Positions 14,887 through 23,716 are shown, counted from the first letter of the stretch. The stretch: DNA of 64,000 nt from Elusimicrobiota bacterium (GCA_016194705.1 JACQAZ010000021.1:1-64000), one strand, 5' to 3'. The notes: generated by a model not told the origin, from the sequence alone. Translations and numbers: made by a program.

Positions 14887-16331
14887 CGACAGCGGTCAAG
14901 ACGGTCCCGCCTCCGGCGCGCAACATCTCCTCCGAGGAGGTGGCGCAGAAAGCCGCCGCCGCGCGCTCGGCGCAGGCGCTTTGGCGGCGCTACTCCTTGA
15001 GCGAGCGCGTCGACATCATCAGATCCTTGTGGCGCCAGCTCCTCTCGAAGAAAGCGGAGCTCCTGCGCGTCATCCACGACGAGACCGGCAAGCCCTTCAA
15101 CGAGATCGAGACCACCGAGCTCGGCACCGTCGAGCTGATCGTCAAGTACTTCACCTCGAACGCCCACCGCATTCTCCAGGACCAGGCGGCCTGGCGCCCC
15201 TGGCTCCTGTTCAACAAGCGCACTTACATCCATTATGTTCCGCGCGGCCTGGTGGGCCTCGTCACGCCCTGGAACCTCCCGTTCATGATCCCCATGGGCG
15301 ACGCCTTCGCGGCCATGCTCGCCGGCAACGCGGTGCTGATCAAGCCCTCCGAGTGGACCACGCGCACGGCCCTGTGGGCCGCCGACGCGATCAAGGCGAC
15401 GGGCCTGCTTCCCGAAGGGCTCTTCGCCGTCGCGCCGGGCGACGGGACGGTCGGCAAGCAGGTCGTCGAGCTCGCCGACATGATCCTCTTCACCGGCTCG
15501 ACGAGGGCCGGCAAGCTCGTCGGCCAGGCCGCCGCCGCCGAGCTCAAGCCCGCCGTCCTCGAGCTCGGCGGCAAGCATCCGATGATCGTGCTCAAGGACG
15601 CCGCCATCGATCGCGCGGCCAAGGCGGCGGTGTGGGCCTCGTTCGCGAATTGCGGGCAGATGTGCGTCGGCGTCGAGCGCGTCTACGTCGAGGGCCCGGC
15701 CTACGAGCCTTTTGTGGATGCGGTTCGCCGTGAGATGTCGGGCCTGCGCCAGGGCCTAGGCGGCGTCGACGTCGACCTCGGGCGCATGATCTTCCCGCCC
15801 CAGTTCGCGCGCGTCAAGGAACAGCTCGAGGAGGCGCGGAGCAAGGGGGGGCGCGTAATCGGCGGCGACGTCATCGACGAGGCCAACCTGATGATCAGCC
15901 CGGCCTTGGTGCTCGAGGCGACTCCCGAGATGAAGGTCATGAGCGAAGAGACCTTCGGGCCCGTGATGCCCGTCATGCGGGTTGAAAGCGAGGAGGAGGC
16001 CGTGCGGCTGGCCAACTCGCTGCCCTTCGGCCTGGCCGCGAGCTTGTGGACGACCGACCTCGAGAAGGCCGACCGTCTCGGCGCGCAGATCGAGGCCGGC
16101 CTTCTAAGCATCAACGACGTCATGAGCCACTACGCGCTGTGCTCGCTGCCCTTCGGCGGGATCAAGTCGAGCGGCCTAGGGCGCCGGCACTCCGACGAAG
16201 GGCTGCGCATGTTCTGCTGGCCCCAGTCGGTCTTCGTGCACGAATGGCCCGCCAAGGCCTCCGAGCTCTGGTGGTTCCCGTACGACGATTTCAAGACCAA
16301 GCTCGTCACCTGGATCTCGCGCCTGGCGTGA
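14883..16331 (+). CDS. NAD(P)-dependent aldehyde dehydrogenase
   Basis: The 482-residue enzyme oxidises an aldehyde to the acid. It has the oxyanion Asn in 'LVTPWNLPFMIP', the cofactor motif 'ILFTGSTRAGKLVGQ', the general-base Glu in 'VLELGGKHP', the catalytic Cys in 'NCGQMCVGVERVYV', and the C-terminal 'FGPVMPVMRV' and 'PFGGIKSSGLGRRHSDEGL' motifs. All catalytic residues are present. The C-terminal tail ('WWFPYDDFKTKLVTW') is reminiscent of fatty-aldehyde-type members, but the substrate cannot be told. It overlaps both neighbours by four bases (ATGA and GTGA). Confidence 0.92.
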   Translation: MTTAVKTVPPPARNISSEEVAQKAAAARSAQALWRRYSLSERVDIIRSLWRQLLSKKAELLRVIHDETGKPFNEIETTELGTVELIVKYFTSNAHRILQDQAAWRPWLLFNKRTYIHYVPRGLVGLVTPWNLPFMIPMGDAFAAMLAGNAVLIKPSEWTTRTALWAADAIKATGLLPEGLFAVAPGDGTVGKQVVELADMILFTGSTRAGKLVGQAAAAELKPAVLELGGKHPMIVLKDAAIDRAAKAAVWASFANCGQMCVGVERVYVEGPAYEPFVDAVRREMSGLRQGLGGVDVDLGRMIFPPQFARVKEQLEEARSKGGRVIGGDVIDEANLMISPALVLEATPEMKVMSEETFGPVMPVMRVESEEEAVRLANSLPFGLAASLWTTDLEKADRLGAQIEAGLLSINDVMSHYALCSLPFGGIKSSGLGRRHSDEGLRMFCWPQSVFVHEWPAKASELWWFPYDDFKTKLVTWISRLA

Positions 16332-17143
16332 TCCTCGGCATCCACTGCTCCGTATACCAAGGCCTCGACCGCGCGCTCCAAACCGCCGTCTCCTTGGGCG
16401 CCGAGGCGATGCAGATGCTGCCGTATCGCCGCCATCATCCCCCGAGCCCGGCCGAGTGCTCCGCTTTCCGCGCGGCGCTCTCGAAGACCAAGATCCAACG
16501 GCTGCTCATCCACTCGCGCTTCGTTCCAAATCTCGCGTCGAAGGACGAGGCGATCCGTAAGCGCTCGATCGCGCATCTGATCCAAGAGCTGAGGCTCGCC
16601 GCCCAACTCGGAGGCCACGGCTACGTGCTGCACGCGGCGGCGTATTCCGTCGGCTCGTCCTTCGAGGAAGGGCTCAAGCTCTTTTCCGAAAGCATCAAGA
16701 TCGCCGGGCGGGAGGCGGAAGGCTCCCCTCAGATCGTGCTCGAGAACGTCCCCGGCGGCGGCCGCCGCATGGGAGGCGCTCTGGAGGAACTCGCGAAGCT
16801 CGTGGACGCATGCCCGGGCTCGGGAGCCTGTCTGGACACGGCCCACGCCTGGGCGGCCGGCTACGATCTCGCCTCGGCCGAGGGGATGCTGAAGTTCCTG
16901 GCGCGCGCCCACAGGCTCATCGGCGCCGAACGCGTGAAGGCCTTCCATTTGAACGACACGCGCGCCTTGCTCGGCTCGCACCGCGAGAATCACGAGCATT
17001 GGGGGAAGGGCTTCCTGGGCAAGGAGGGCTTGAAGACTTTGCTCGAGCGGCCGGATTACGCGCACGCCGTCGGCATACACGAGCCGCCCTTGGGCTCGCC
17101 CGAGAACGACCGTTTGAGCCTCGAGTTCGTCCGGCGCGTCTAG
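16328..17143 (+). CDS. Endonuclease IV-like AP endonuclease (TIM barrel)
   Basis: The 271-residue protein belongs to the Nfo/xylose-isomerase-like TIM-barrel family that cuts DNA at abasic sites with zinc. Metal-ligand motifs appear in order: 'LLIHSRFV', 'YVLHAAAY', 'IVLENVPGG', 'CLDTAHAWAAGYD', 'AFHLNDTR' and 'GIHEPPLG'. Where family members have D-R-H before the glycine loop, this protein reads E-N-H ('RENHEHWGKGFLG'), a conservative but real change at one ligand. GTG at 16328 overlaps the ALDH stop (GTGA) and gives a start at the first strand 'ILGIHCSV'. The CTAG at its end is shared with the convergent gene. Confidence 0.82.
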   Translation: MILGIHCSVYQGLDRALQTAVSLGAEAMQMLPYRRHHPPSPAECSAFRAALSKTKIQRLLIHSRFVPNLASKDEAIRKRSIAHLIQELRLAAQLGGHGYVLHAAAYSVGSSFEEGLKLFSESIKIAGREAEGSPQIVLENVPGGGRRMGGALEELAKLVDACPGSGACLDTAHAWAAGYDLASAEGMLKFLARAHRLIGAERVKAFHLNDTRALLGSHRENHEHWGKGFLGKEGLKTLLERPDYAHAVGIHEPPLGSPENDRLSLEFVRRV

Positions 17144-18414
17144 ATCCCGAGCTTGAGTCCTTCGCGCGCGACCGCGCAGTCGAGCTTGTAGCCGCGCTCG
17201 GCCGAGGTCCGCGCGGCCTCGATCCCCATCCGGTCGAGGACCTCATCGGGATATTGGCTGTCGGCGTGGAAGAGCAGCAGGCGCTTGGCCCCGGCCTTGC
17301 CCGCCATGTGGACCGCGCTGATGAAGCTCGAGTGCCCCGAGTTCTTGGTCATCCGGTAGTCCTCGGCCGTGTAGCGGCCGTCGTGGATGATGAGGTCCGC
17401 CCCCTGGCAGAGGCGCGCCAGACGGTCGTCGTAGTCCTGCAGCGCGGTCGCGCCCTCGCCGTAGAGCTCGCTGTCGGGGCAATAGACCACCTTGCGGCCT
17501 TTGGACTCGAGGACAAAGCCCAAGGTCGTGCCGGGATGGTTGGCGTAGAACGAGGTCAGCATGACGCCGGGGGCCACCTCGTAGGTCTGTTCCATGAGCT
17601 CGTGGAGCTGGATGTTCGCCTCGACGCCGGCTCCGGCCGGCAGGGAGGCCTCGATCGCCTCCGTCACGAGGTCTTGAAGGCTCTTGTCTGGCTCCTTGGC
17701 GCCGCTCAAGTGCAAGGTGTAGCCGGAAGAGCGCACGCCCTCGAAAGCCCCCAAGCCTTGCGTGTGGTCGGGGTGGAAATGGGTCAGGAAGAGGAAGAGT
17801 TCCTGGGGACCCGCCAGTGCCAGCTGGCCGCCCAAGGGGACGATGCCGCCGCCCGCGTCGAAGATCATCTTGCGCTCCCCGGTCTCGATGGCGAGGCACG
17901 AGGTCATGAGGCCGTACTGCGACGAGGGGGGCGTCTTGGGCCCCGCCGGCCCGCGGCAGCCCCAGACCGTAATCTGGAGCGTGGCGTCGGGCGCCGACTT
18001 GAGCTCCGGGACCGGCTCGCCGCCGGCGACCGGACCCGCCTTGGCGGGGCGGTGGGCGACCTCGGCGATCTGCGTGGCGAAGGTCTCTATGTTGTAGGGC
18101 TTCTCGATAAAGAGGTCGGCCCCGTACTGCCGCGCGCGCTGCTTGTCGGCCTCGAACGATTTCCCAGAAACCATGACGACCTTGGTCGACGAGAGCTCGG
18201 GGTCGCTCTTGATCTTGTGGCAGAGGCTCAGGCCGTCGATGCCCGGCATCAGGATGTCGAGAACGACGAGTTCGGGCCTTTTTTCGCGCAGCTTATCGAT
18301 GGCGCGCAGGCTGTTGGTCAGGAGCTCGGCGTCCATGCCCGCGTCCTTGAGCAGGTCGCGGGACAGCCCTCCGGCGATGTCGTCGTCGTCCACGATGAGG
18401 ACGGAGAGGCCCAT
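17140..18414 (-). CDS. Response regulator receiver fused to metallo-beta-lactamase domain
   Basis: In this 424-residue protein, residues 1-125 form a receiver: 'VLIVDDDDIAGG' acidic pocket, phospho-Asp in 'LVVLDILMPGIDG', Lys in 'FIEKPYN'. After a Pro/Ala linker, residues about 150-420 form a metallo-beta-lactamase fold close to the PhnP/RNase Z-like hydrolases: 'ITVWGCRGP', 'MIFDAGGG', the metal motif 'LTHFHPDHTQGL', 'HPGTTLGFVLE' and 'HSSFISAVHMA'. It probably hydrolyses a phosphoester or binds a ligand under phosphorylation control. No kinase is next to it. The 24-bp gap to rsmD must hold divergent promoters. Confidence 0.85.
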   Translation of the reverse strand: MGLSVLIVDDDDIAGGLSRDLLKDAGMDAELLTNSLRAIDKLREKRPELVVLDILMPGIDGLSLCHKIKSDPELSSTKVVMVSGKSFEADKQRARQYGADLFIEKPYNIETFATQIAEVAHRPAKAGPVAGGEPVPELKSAPDATLQITVWGCRGPAGPKTPPSSQYGLMTSCLAIETGERKMIFDAGGGIVPLGGQLALAGPQELFLFLTHFHPDHTQGLGAFEGVRSSGYTLHLSGAKEPDKSLQDLVTEAIEASLPAGAGVEANIQLHELMEQTYEVAPGVMLTSFYANHPGTTLGFVLESKGRKVVYCPDSELYGEGATALQDYDDRLARLCQGADLIIHDGRYTAEDYRMTKNSGHSSFISAVHMAGKAGAKRLLLFHADSQYPDEVLDRMGIEAARTSAERGYKLDCAVAREGLKLGI

Positions 18415-18438
18415 GGGCTAATTTTATATTATTTATCA
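18415..18438. promoter_or_regulatory. Overlapping divergent -10 elements in a 24-bp gap
   Basis: This AT-rich gap carries TATATT on the plus strand (18425-18430, eight bases before the rsmD ATG) and TATAAA on the minus strand (18423-18428, eight bases before the ATG at 18414). No ribosome sites fit in the space, so both mRNAs would be leaderless. No good -35 box is visible for either side. Confidence 0.4.
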
Positions 18439-19032
18439 ATGAGAATTATTGCGGGGTCGTTACGGGGCAGGACCTACAAGGCCCGCAAGGATCCGGGAGT
18501 GCGGCCCATTTCGGGCCGGATCAAGAAGTCTCTTTTCGACATCATCCGGGGCCTGTTGCCGGGCTCGCGTTTCCTCGACCTCTTCGCCGGCACCGGAGCG
18601 GTGGGCATCGAAGCGCTCTCGCGCGGGGCCGGGTCCGTTGTTTTCGTCGACCTCGACAAGGATTGCGTCGCGGCGATCGAGGCGACCGTGACGCGCATGG
18701 GCCTCGGCTCGAAAGCGAGGGCTGTCTTCGGCAACGCACTGAGCGATTTGTCCTGGCTGCCTTACCGCGCCGGCTTGGAGCAATTCGACTTGATTTTCCT
18801 GGGCCCGCCGTACAAGGACCTCGAGAAGCGGCCGCTGGCTTACTCAGGAAAGGCGCTCGCGCGCGTCGCGCAAGCCAAGCTTCTCGCCCCTGGAGGCTGG
18901 ATGATCGCCCAGCACCATGTGAAGGAGGACGTTCCCGCGCCGGTCGGCTTCGAGCGCGTCCGGCGCGAGAAGTACGGCGACACGTTCCTCGACTTTTTCC
19001 GTCCCTCGGCGGCGACTTCGCAGGCGGGTTGA
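18439..19032 (+). CDS. rsmD: 16S rRNA (guanine(966)-N2)-methyltransferase RsmD
   Basis: The 197-residue enzyme methylates G966 of 16S rRNA. It starts in the family's usual way, 'MRIIAGSLRGRTYKA...VRPISGRIKKSLFDII', followed by the SAM-binding 'FLDLFAGTGAVGIEALSRGA' and 'VVFVDLDKDCVAAI'. Motif IV, normally (D/N)PPY, reads GPPY here ('LIFLGPPYKDL'), so the residue that contacts the target amino group is changed. Everything else is intact. It begins a small operon: the next gene overlaps by TTGA. Confidence 0.9.
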   Translation: MRIIAGSLRGRTYKARKDPGVRPISGRIKKSLFDIIRGLLPGSRFLDLFAGTGAVGIEALSRGAGSVVFVDLDKDCVAAIEATVTRMGLGSKARAVFGNALSDLSWLPYRAGLEQFDLIFLGPPYKDLEKRPLAYSGKALARVAQAKLLAPGGWMIAQHHVKEDVPAPVGFERVRREKYGDTFLDFFRPSAATSQAG

Positions 19033-19703
19033 GCTTGGAGACCGCCCCTTCTCCCGAGGCGAAGACTCAAGACGCGCGCGTCATCGCCCTCAACGCGGCC
19101 TTGCGCGCGCTGCTCGCCTGGGTCTGGGTCTGCCTCGCGATCCTGGTGACCAAGGCGTGGATCCTGCGCGACCGCAATGATCTTCGGGGAATTCATGCCG
19201 ACCGGGGCCTTGCCGTTTTCGGTTTGATCGTCGGGGGGCTTTGCGTCGTAGCCTTTCTGTTCTCGCGCAGCGCGCTTAGGGTGTGGCGCAGGCAAAGGCG
19301 CGCCGACGATTTCCCGGGCTTGATCGTCTTTTTGTTCTTCAGCTCCGTGCCGTTCGTCACGATACCCGAGTTCCTATCCCTGATCGCCCGCTCCGATGAG
19401 GGGGCTACCAGGGGAAGCCTGGGCTCCCTGCGCGCGGCCATCGCGGCCCATCGCGGCGATCATGGAGGCCGATGGCCGGCGGACCTCGAGGGACTCAAGG
19501 TGGACGGACAACTGCGGCATGGCGTCCCGCTGGCGAAGACTCCTCATTTCCATCCGGCCTCGCCTCGGATCTCTTACGGAAGCGTCTCCGACGATTCCGG
19601 GGGCTGGCGATACAACAACGCGGCCGAGGATCCCCATTTCGGGGAGTTCTGGGTCAACTGCACGCACACCGACACCAAGGGCACCACCTGGAGCTCCTAC
19701 TGA
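19029..19703 (+). CDS. Membrane protein with pseudopilin-like C-terminal domain
   Basis: This is a 224-residue protein. Three hydrophobic segments lie at about residues 20-45, 60-80 and 95-115. The soluble end resembles the globular part of type IV pilin/pseudopilin proteins: 'LGSLRAAIAAHRGDHGGRWPADLEGL', 'GGWRYNNAAEDPHFGEFWVNCTHTD' and a final 'WSSY'. It lacks the prepilin cleavage site because the pilin helix is replaced by a multi-pass anchor. The TTG at 19029 overlaps the rsmD stop (TTGA); a second TTG at 19035 is possible. It may be a membrane-fixed relative of pseudopilins; function unknown. Confidence 0.6.
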   Translation: MSLETAPSPEAKTQDARVIALNAALRALLAWVWVCLAILVTKAWILRDRNDLRGIHADRGLAVFGLIVGGLCVVAFLFSRSALRVWRRQRRADDFPGLIVFLFFSSVPFVTIPEFLSLIARSDEGATRGSLGSLRAAIAAHRGDHGGRWPADLEGLKVDGQLRHGVPLAKTPHFHPASPRISYGSVSDDSGGWRYNNAAEDPHFGEFWVNCTHTDTKGTTWSSY

Positions 19704-20413
19704 TGGAGATCAGCTTCACGCGCTTTCGCGTCTACAGCGAGTGCCCCTGGAAGTACAAGCTGATGTTCGTCGACGGCAAGAAGGTGCCGCTGACCCCCGC
19801 CTCGTCCTTGGGCCTCTCCCTGCACCGCGCGCTCGAGAGCTTCCACCGCTCTCGCGTCAACGAGCTCGACAAGCTGCTCGACTGCTACGAGGAGCGCTGG
19901 ATCGGCGGCGGCTACGCCGACGAGCAGGTCAAGAAAGAGCACTTCGACAAGGGGATCAAGATCTTGGAGAAGTATTTCAAGCAGGAGCAGGAGCGCCGCA
20001 CCCAGATCGAGGGCATCGAGCGCGAGTTCATCTATCCGTTGGGGCGCCACACCGTGCGCGGCATGATCGACCGCATGGACAAGCATCCCGACGGCGGGCT
20101 CGAGATCATAGACTACAAGACCTCGCTCGACTTCGACGAGAAAAGCCCCGTCGACCGGACCCTGCAGCTGCGCTTCTACGCCCTGGGCGTGCGGGAGTCG
20201 CTCGGGGTCAAGCCGTCATGGCTGACGATCCATTACCTCGCGGCGGGCAAGAGAGAGAGAGAGCCCTACGACGACTCTCGCGAGGACGAGCTCAAGGCGG
20301 CCATCGAGCGCGCCGCCGACCGCATCGAGAACGGGGACTTCAAGCCCGATACTGCGTTCTGCCCGAGCTGCGACTTCCGCAGGACCTGCACGCACTCGAC
20401 GGCGAGGTCCTAG
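19703..20413 (+). CDS. PD-(D/E)XK nuclease with probable 4Fe-4S cluster
   Basis: The 236-residue protein is a RecB/Cas4-like nuclease. It has 'FTRFRVYSECPWKYKLMF' with an N-terminal Cys, a 'LGLSLHRALESFH' motif, 'VRGMIDRMDKHPDGGLEIIDYKTS' (D...ExK-type active site: catalytic Asp, Glu and Lys), and a C-terminal Cys triplet 'CPSCDFRRTC'. One N-terminal and three C-terminal cysteines are the layout of AddB/Cas4-type iron-sulphur nucleases. It probably acts in DNA repair, not in CRISPR, since no array or cas gene is near. ATG at 19703 overlaps the previous stop (TGATG). Confidence 0.82.
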   Translation: MEISFTRFRVYSECPWKYKLMFVDGKKVPLTPASSLGLSLHRALESFHRSRVNELDKLLDCYEERWIGGGYADEQVKKEHFDKGIKILEKYFKQEQERRTQIEGIEREFIYPLGRHTVRGMIDRMDKHPDGGLEIIDYKTSLDFDEKSPVDRTLQLRFYALGVRESLGVKPSWLTIHYLAAGKREREPYDDSREDELKAAIERAADRIENGDFKPDTAFCPSCDFRRTCTHSTARS

Positions 20414-20414
20414 C

Positions 20415-22313
20415 TCAGGGCTGCTTGGTCAGCGCGACCTCGACGCTCAAAGGGTAGTGGTCGCTCAGGCGCTTCTCGTCGTTGTTCCCGGACTTCGTGT
20501 CGACGATCATCTCCTTGAAGACCTTGCCCTTCGCCGGTTTGATCTGATGCTCGGGATCGCGTAGGAAGAGCCAATCGACGACCGCGTTGGCCAGGCCCCT
20601 TGAGAGGCCCGGGATCATCATGGGCCGCCCCGCCGTCCAGGTCGCGGGGTAGCCTCCCATGCCGAGGCGGAAGCCGAGCTTCGGGTTGAGGATCTGGGTG
20701 TCGTCCTTCTTGATGTCGGTGAACAGGTTGTGGTCGGCGTTGGCCTTGGCCGTCGGGTTGTGGCGCGAGCGCTCGTCCCAGAACAGCTGGAAGCCCTTGG
20801 CGCCCACGGCGGTGAACGGCATGAAGTCGGCGGCCGCCATGCCCGCGTAGTACATGTCGCGCGGGACGTTGCCGGGCTTCTCCTTGATCTTCTTCGCGGC
20901 GTTGAGCGTGTCGTGGACCGCCGGGGCGTAGGGCACGATGTCGATGCCGAGCGCGAAGGTCTGCTCGGCTACGAGCTTCTTGCGCTTGCCCGGGCTGTGC
21001 GTCAAGGTCGTCGCAAGATTGCCCGCGTCGACGACGCCAAAGAATTTGTCGCCCACGCCGGCGGCCAGGCCGTGCTGGCGGTTGATCGGCGGCTGGCCGG
21101 GGTGCATCGCGTTGGGCACTTCGGTCGCGATGTCCTCGCCCTCGATGACGCCGGGGGAATTCCCCATCGTGTTCAAATCCCCGCCGTAGAGCATCGGACC
21201 GTCGACGGTCGCGATGAAGGCGCGCGCCTCTTGAGCCTGCGCCCGGCGCAGCTCGGGACCGGTGATCTTTTGCCCCGCCAGGTCCTCGAGGTGGAGGTTG
21301 CCGACCCAGATCTTGGCGCCGGCGGCGCCGCCGTCGTGGTAGTTCGCCGCCGTGCGGGCGAAGAGGGCGACGCGGCCGCCGTACGGCAGGCCGGGCCGGG
21401 TCTGGTGCGGGCGGCCCGCATCGGCCGCGAAGAGGACCTTGGCGGCGGTCTTCTCGAGCCTCTCGCCGAGCGGTTGGGGCGCCTTCTGGCCCTCATACCA
21501 ATCGGCTTGGTTGGCGAAGCGCAGCACCCGGTAATCGGAGAGAGGAACGCGGCTCAGGATCGCGTTGCCGGTGTAGTTCCAGCCGGCCTGCGGATCGCGG
21601 CCCTTGGCGTTGTCGCCGACCTCGATGAATTCCGGAGCCCAAAAGACCTCGGCGTCGAGATGCTTGGCGAGCTCGATGGCGGTCGGCAGCGGGATCTCCT
21701 GAATGAAGAATACGTCGTGTTGCGAGAACGCCGCGAGTTGAGAGGCGGCCTTGTCCTTCACCGGAGAGCCGCGGCCCAGGGCTTTTTGAACGCCTTCAGG
21801 CGAGTTGTCGGCCACCGCCATGATGGCGGCCACCGCGTTGTCGGTGTGGGCGGCGTTGATGTTCCAGGTGACGACGCGCAGGGAATCGCCTTTGAACGGT
21901 TCGGGGATGCGGCCGCCGACGTAAGCGCGCCGCATGATGACCTGGAGCTTGATCCCTAGATCGCTCACCAACGCGGGGACGGCGCGGCCGATCTCGGCGA
22001 TCTCTGCTGGGGTCAGGGCGAAATCGGAGACGCGGTGGACGACCTGCGGCTCGAAGGCCTGCGCGGGGGGCAGCACTTTCTGCTTCTTTTCCCGCTTAGG
22101 CTTCGGGGCGGGCGCGGGGGCGGGGGCCGGCGCCATTTTGAGGCTGTCGCCCCGCGCCTCGTGGTCCGCCACGGCCTCGACGCGCGGGGCCTTGTCGTTG
22201 TCCCAATTCGGCGCCGTGAGGGCGCCCGCCGGTCGCGACGAAAGGATCAGAGCGAGCGCAGCGGCGGCGATCCATCCGTCGTGATTTCGCAGAAAACGAG
22301 TCTGTCTCTTCAT
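20415..22313 (-). CDS. Exported endonuclease/exonuclease/phosphatase-fold protein
   Basis: The 632-residue protein has a signal peptide ('GWIAAAALALILSSRPAGAL'), a Pro/Ala/Lys-rich linker, and an EEP catalytic domain. The motifs appear in order: 'VVTWNINAAH', 'FFIQEIPLP', 'GNAILSRVPLS', 'VGNLHLEDL', 'GGDLNTMGNSP' and a final 'SDHYPLSVEV'. It is a secreted or periplasmic phosphodiesterase or nuclease; substrate unknown. It is longer than ordinary EEP proteins because of an extra ~150 residues between the GDLN and SDH motifs. The start at 22313 was chosen as the ATG directly before the signal peptide. The gene ends one base from the convergent nuclease gene. Confidence 0.78.
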   Translation of the reverse strand: MKRQTRFLRNHDGWIAAAALALILSSRPAGALTAPNWDNDKAPRVEAVADHEARGDSLKMAPAPAPAPAPKPKREKKQKVLPPAQAFEPQVVHRVSDFALTPAEIAEIGRAVPALVSDLGIKLQVIMRRAYVGGRIPEPFKGDSLRVVTWNINAAHTDNAVAAIMAVADNSPEGVQKALGRGSPVKDKAASQLAAFSQHDVFFIQEIPLPTAIELAKHLDAEVFWAPEFIEVGDNAKGRDPQAGWNYTGNAILSRVPLSDYRVLRFANQADWYEGQKAPQPLGERLEKTAAKVLFAADAGRPHQTRPGLPYGGRVALFARTAANYHDGGAAGAKIWVGNLHLEDLAGQKITGPELRRAQAQEARAFIATVDGPMLYGGDLNTMGNSPGVIEGEDIATEVPNAMHPGQPPINRQHGLAAGVGDKFFGVVDAGNLATTLTHSPGKRKKLVAEQTFALGIDIVPYAPAVHDTLNAAKKIKEKPGNVPRDMYYAGMAAADFMPFTAVGAKGFQLFWDERSRHNPTAKANADHNLFTDIKKDDTQILNPKLGFRLGMGGYPATWTAGRPMMIPGLSRGLANAVVDWLFLRDPEHQIKPAKGKVFKEMIVDTKSGNNDEKRLSDHYPLSVEVALTKQP

Positions 22314-22430
22314 GCGCCCCCCACATGACTTCATGCGCGTCATGAGTGAAGGGTAGCCGGGTTTTACGCGGCGCGTAAGGGGTGTAGGACCCAGCACCCA
22401 TGGGTCTTAGGGACCGGCCGCGGCGTAGGC

Positions 22431-23240
22431 CTAACGCCCCGCGCTGACCTGGTTCTTTCCTTCGCGCTTGGCCTGGTACATGTTGGCGTCGGCTTCCTCG
22501 AGCAGGGCCTTGCCGTCCTGCTCGCCGTTGCCGTCGAAGGTCGTCGTCCCGATGGAGACCGTCGCGTTGTAGCCGTTGCCGGCGATGCCCTGGCAGATGC
22601 GGTTGGCGGCCTGGTTCGCCGTCTCCGCGTCGGCCCCGGGCATGATCACGAGGAATTCGTCGCCGCCGTAGCGGCCCAAGATGTCTTCCGATCGGATGGA
22701 GGCCGAGATCGTCTCGGCCGTTTCCTTAATGACGCGGTCCCCGAAGAGGTGGCCGTGGCTGTCGTTGATCTTCTTGAAGTCGTCGATGTCGAGCATCAGG
22801 ATCGAGAGCGGGGTCTTGTGGGTCAGGGAGTGCTGGATCTCCAACTCCAAGATCTCGTGCAGGTAGCCGTGCGTGAAGGCGCCCGTCAGGCTGTCCGTGA
22901 CCGACTTCAGGTGGAGTTCGTCGAGGCGCGCGTTGAGTATGCGGTTGCTGACGCGCTGGCGCTCGCTGCGCAGGCCGAGCCAATAGCCGAAGACGAGGAA
23001 CGCCGCGACGGTACCGATGCCCATGTAGGCGTAGAAGAGAAAGTTGTATTGAAGCTCGTGGCGGACCCAGAGCGTTTTGAGGATCGGGTCGGCCAGCCAG
23101 TAGCGCATGGCGAAAGCGCCGACGGGAGAGCCCAGGCCGAGGAAGGCTCCCAGGGCGGGGTAGGCGTAGTAATGGGGGATCGTGCGCCAGAAAGGGCGCG
23201 GCTCATCCAGGTCGGACTTGCGGCGACGCCGGGTGGCCAT
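22431..23240 (-). CDS. Membrane-bound diguanylate cyclase (GGDEF)
   Basis: This is a 269-residue protein. Two membrane helices lie within the first 85 residues, then a GGDEF domain ('LTGAFTHGYLHEILE', 'ILMLDIDDFKKINDSHGH', and the active site 'GRYGGDEFLVIM'). It makes cyclic di-GMP from GTP. No EAL domain and no obvious RxxD inhibitory site five residues before GGDEF are seen. It is the last gene of a minus-strand operon, and its start overlaps the SixA stop (TGATG). Confidence 0.9.
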   Translation of the reverse strand: MATRRRRKSDLDEPRPFWRTIPHYYAYPALGAFLGLGSPVGAFAMRYWLADPILKTLWVRHELQYNFLFYAYMGIGTVAAFLVFGYWLGLRSERQRVSNRILNARLDELHLKSVTDSLTGAFTHGYLHEILELEIQHSLTHKTPLSILMLDIDDFKKINDSHGHLFGDRVIKETAETISASIRSEDILGRYGGDEFLVIMPGADAETANQAANRICQGIAGNGYNATVSIGTTTFDGNGEQDGKALLEEADANMYQAKREGKNQVSAGR

Positions 23241-23716
23241 CAGCGGACCGGAATGTCCTGCGGATTGCAGGACCAGAGCACTTTGGCCGTCTCGCCGCCG
23301 AGGTCGAGCGCGATGAGGCCTCCGGGCTTGAGCTCGAATATCCGGCCGGCGAGATGCGCTGCGAGCTCGCCCAGCTGGGGCTGGTGGCCGACGGCGAGGA
23401 CCTCGTCATGGCGCGCGAGCTCGGGCTTGAGCTTCTCGAGAAGGGGTTCCGGAGGCAGTAGATTGGACAGCGGCTCGAAGGCCTGCTTCGCCGGCGGGGG
23501 CTTGAGCAGCGCGGCCGCCGTCTCGGCCGTCTGGACGGCTCTCTTGAGCGGGCTGTGCAGGATCACGGACGGCTTGGCGCCTTCCTCCACCAGATAGGCG
23601 GCCATGCGCTTGACCGCCGCCCGGCCTTGTTCGGAGAGCGGGCGGTCGTAGTCGCGCGTCACACCGGCCTCGGTGATCGAGGGGGCGTGGCCGTGCCTCA
23701 TGAGATAGAGCTTCAT
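23240..23716 (-). CDS. SixA-like histidine phosphatase
   Basis: The 158-residue phosphatase has the RHG motif at its N-terminus ('MKLYLMRHGHAP'), 'DRPLSEQGRAAVKRMA', 'SPLKRAVQTAETAA' and the second catalytic His in 'VLAVGHQPQLGELAAHL'. SixA proteins remove phosphate from phosphohistidine in signalling proteins. It overlaps the upstream oxidoreductase (ATGA) and the downstream GGDEF gene. Confidence 0.88.
   Translation of the reverse strand: MKLYLMRHGHAPSITEAGVTRDYDRPLSEQGRAAVKRMAAYLVEEGAKPSVILHSPLKRAVQTAETAAALLKPPPAKQAFEPLSNLLPPEPLLEKLKPELARHDEVLAVGHQPQLGELAAHLAGRIFELKPGGLIALDLGGETAKVLWSCNPQDIPVR

Noticed and set aside
16810..18438. Long plus-strand open frame upstream of rsmD, in frame with it
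   Set aside because: It is antisense to the receiver-MBL gene, has no recognised motifs and is a high-GC artefact. The RsmD start at 18439 has the family's standard N-terminus.
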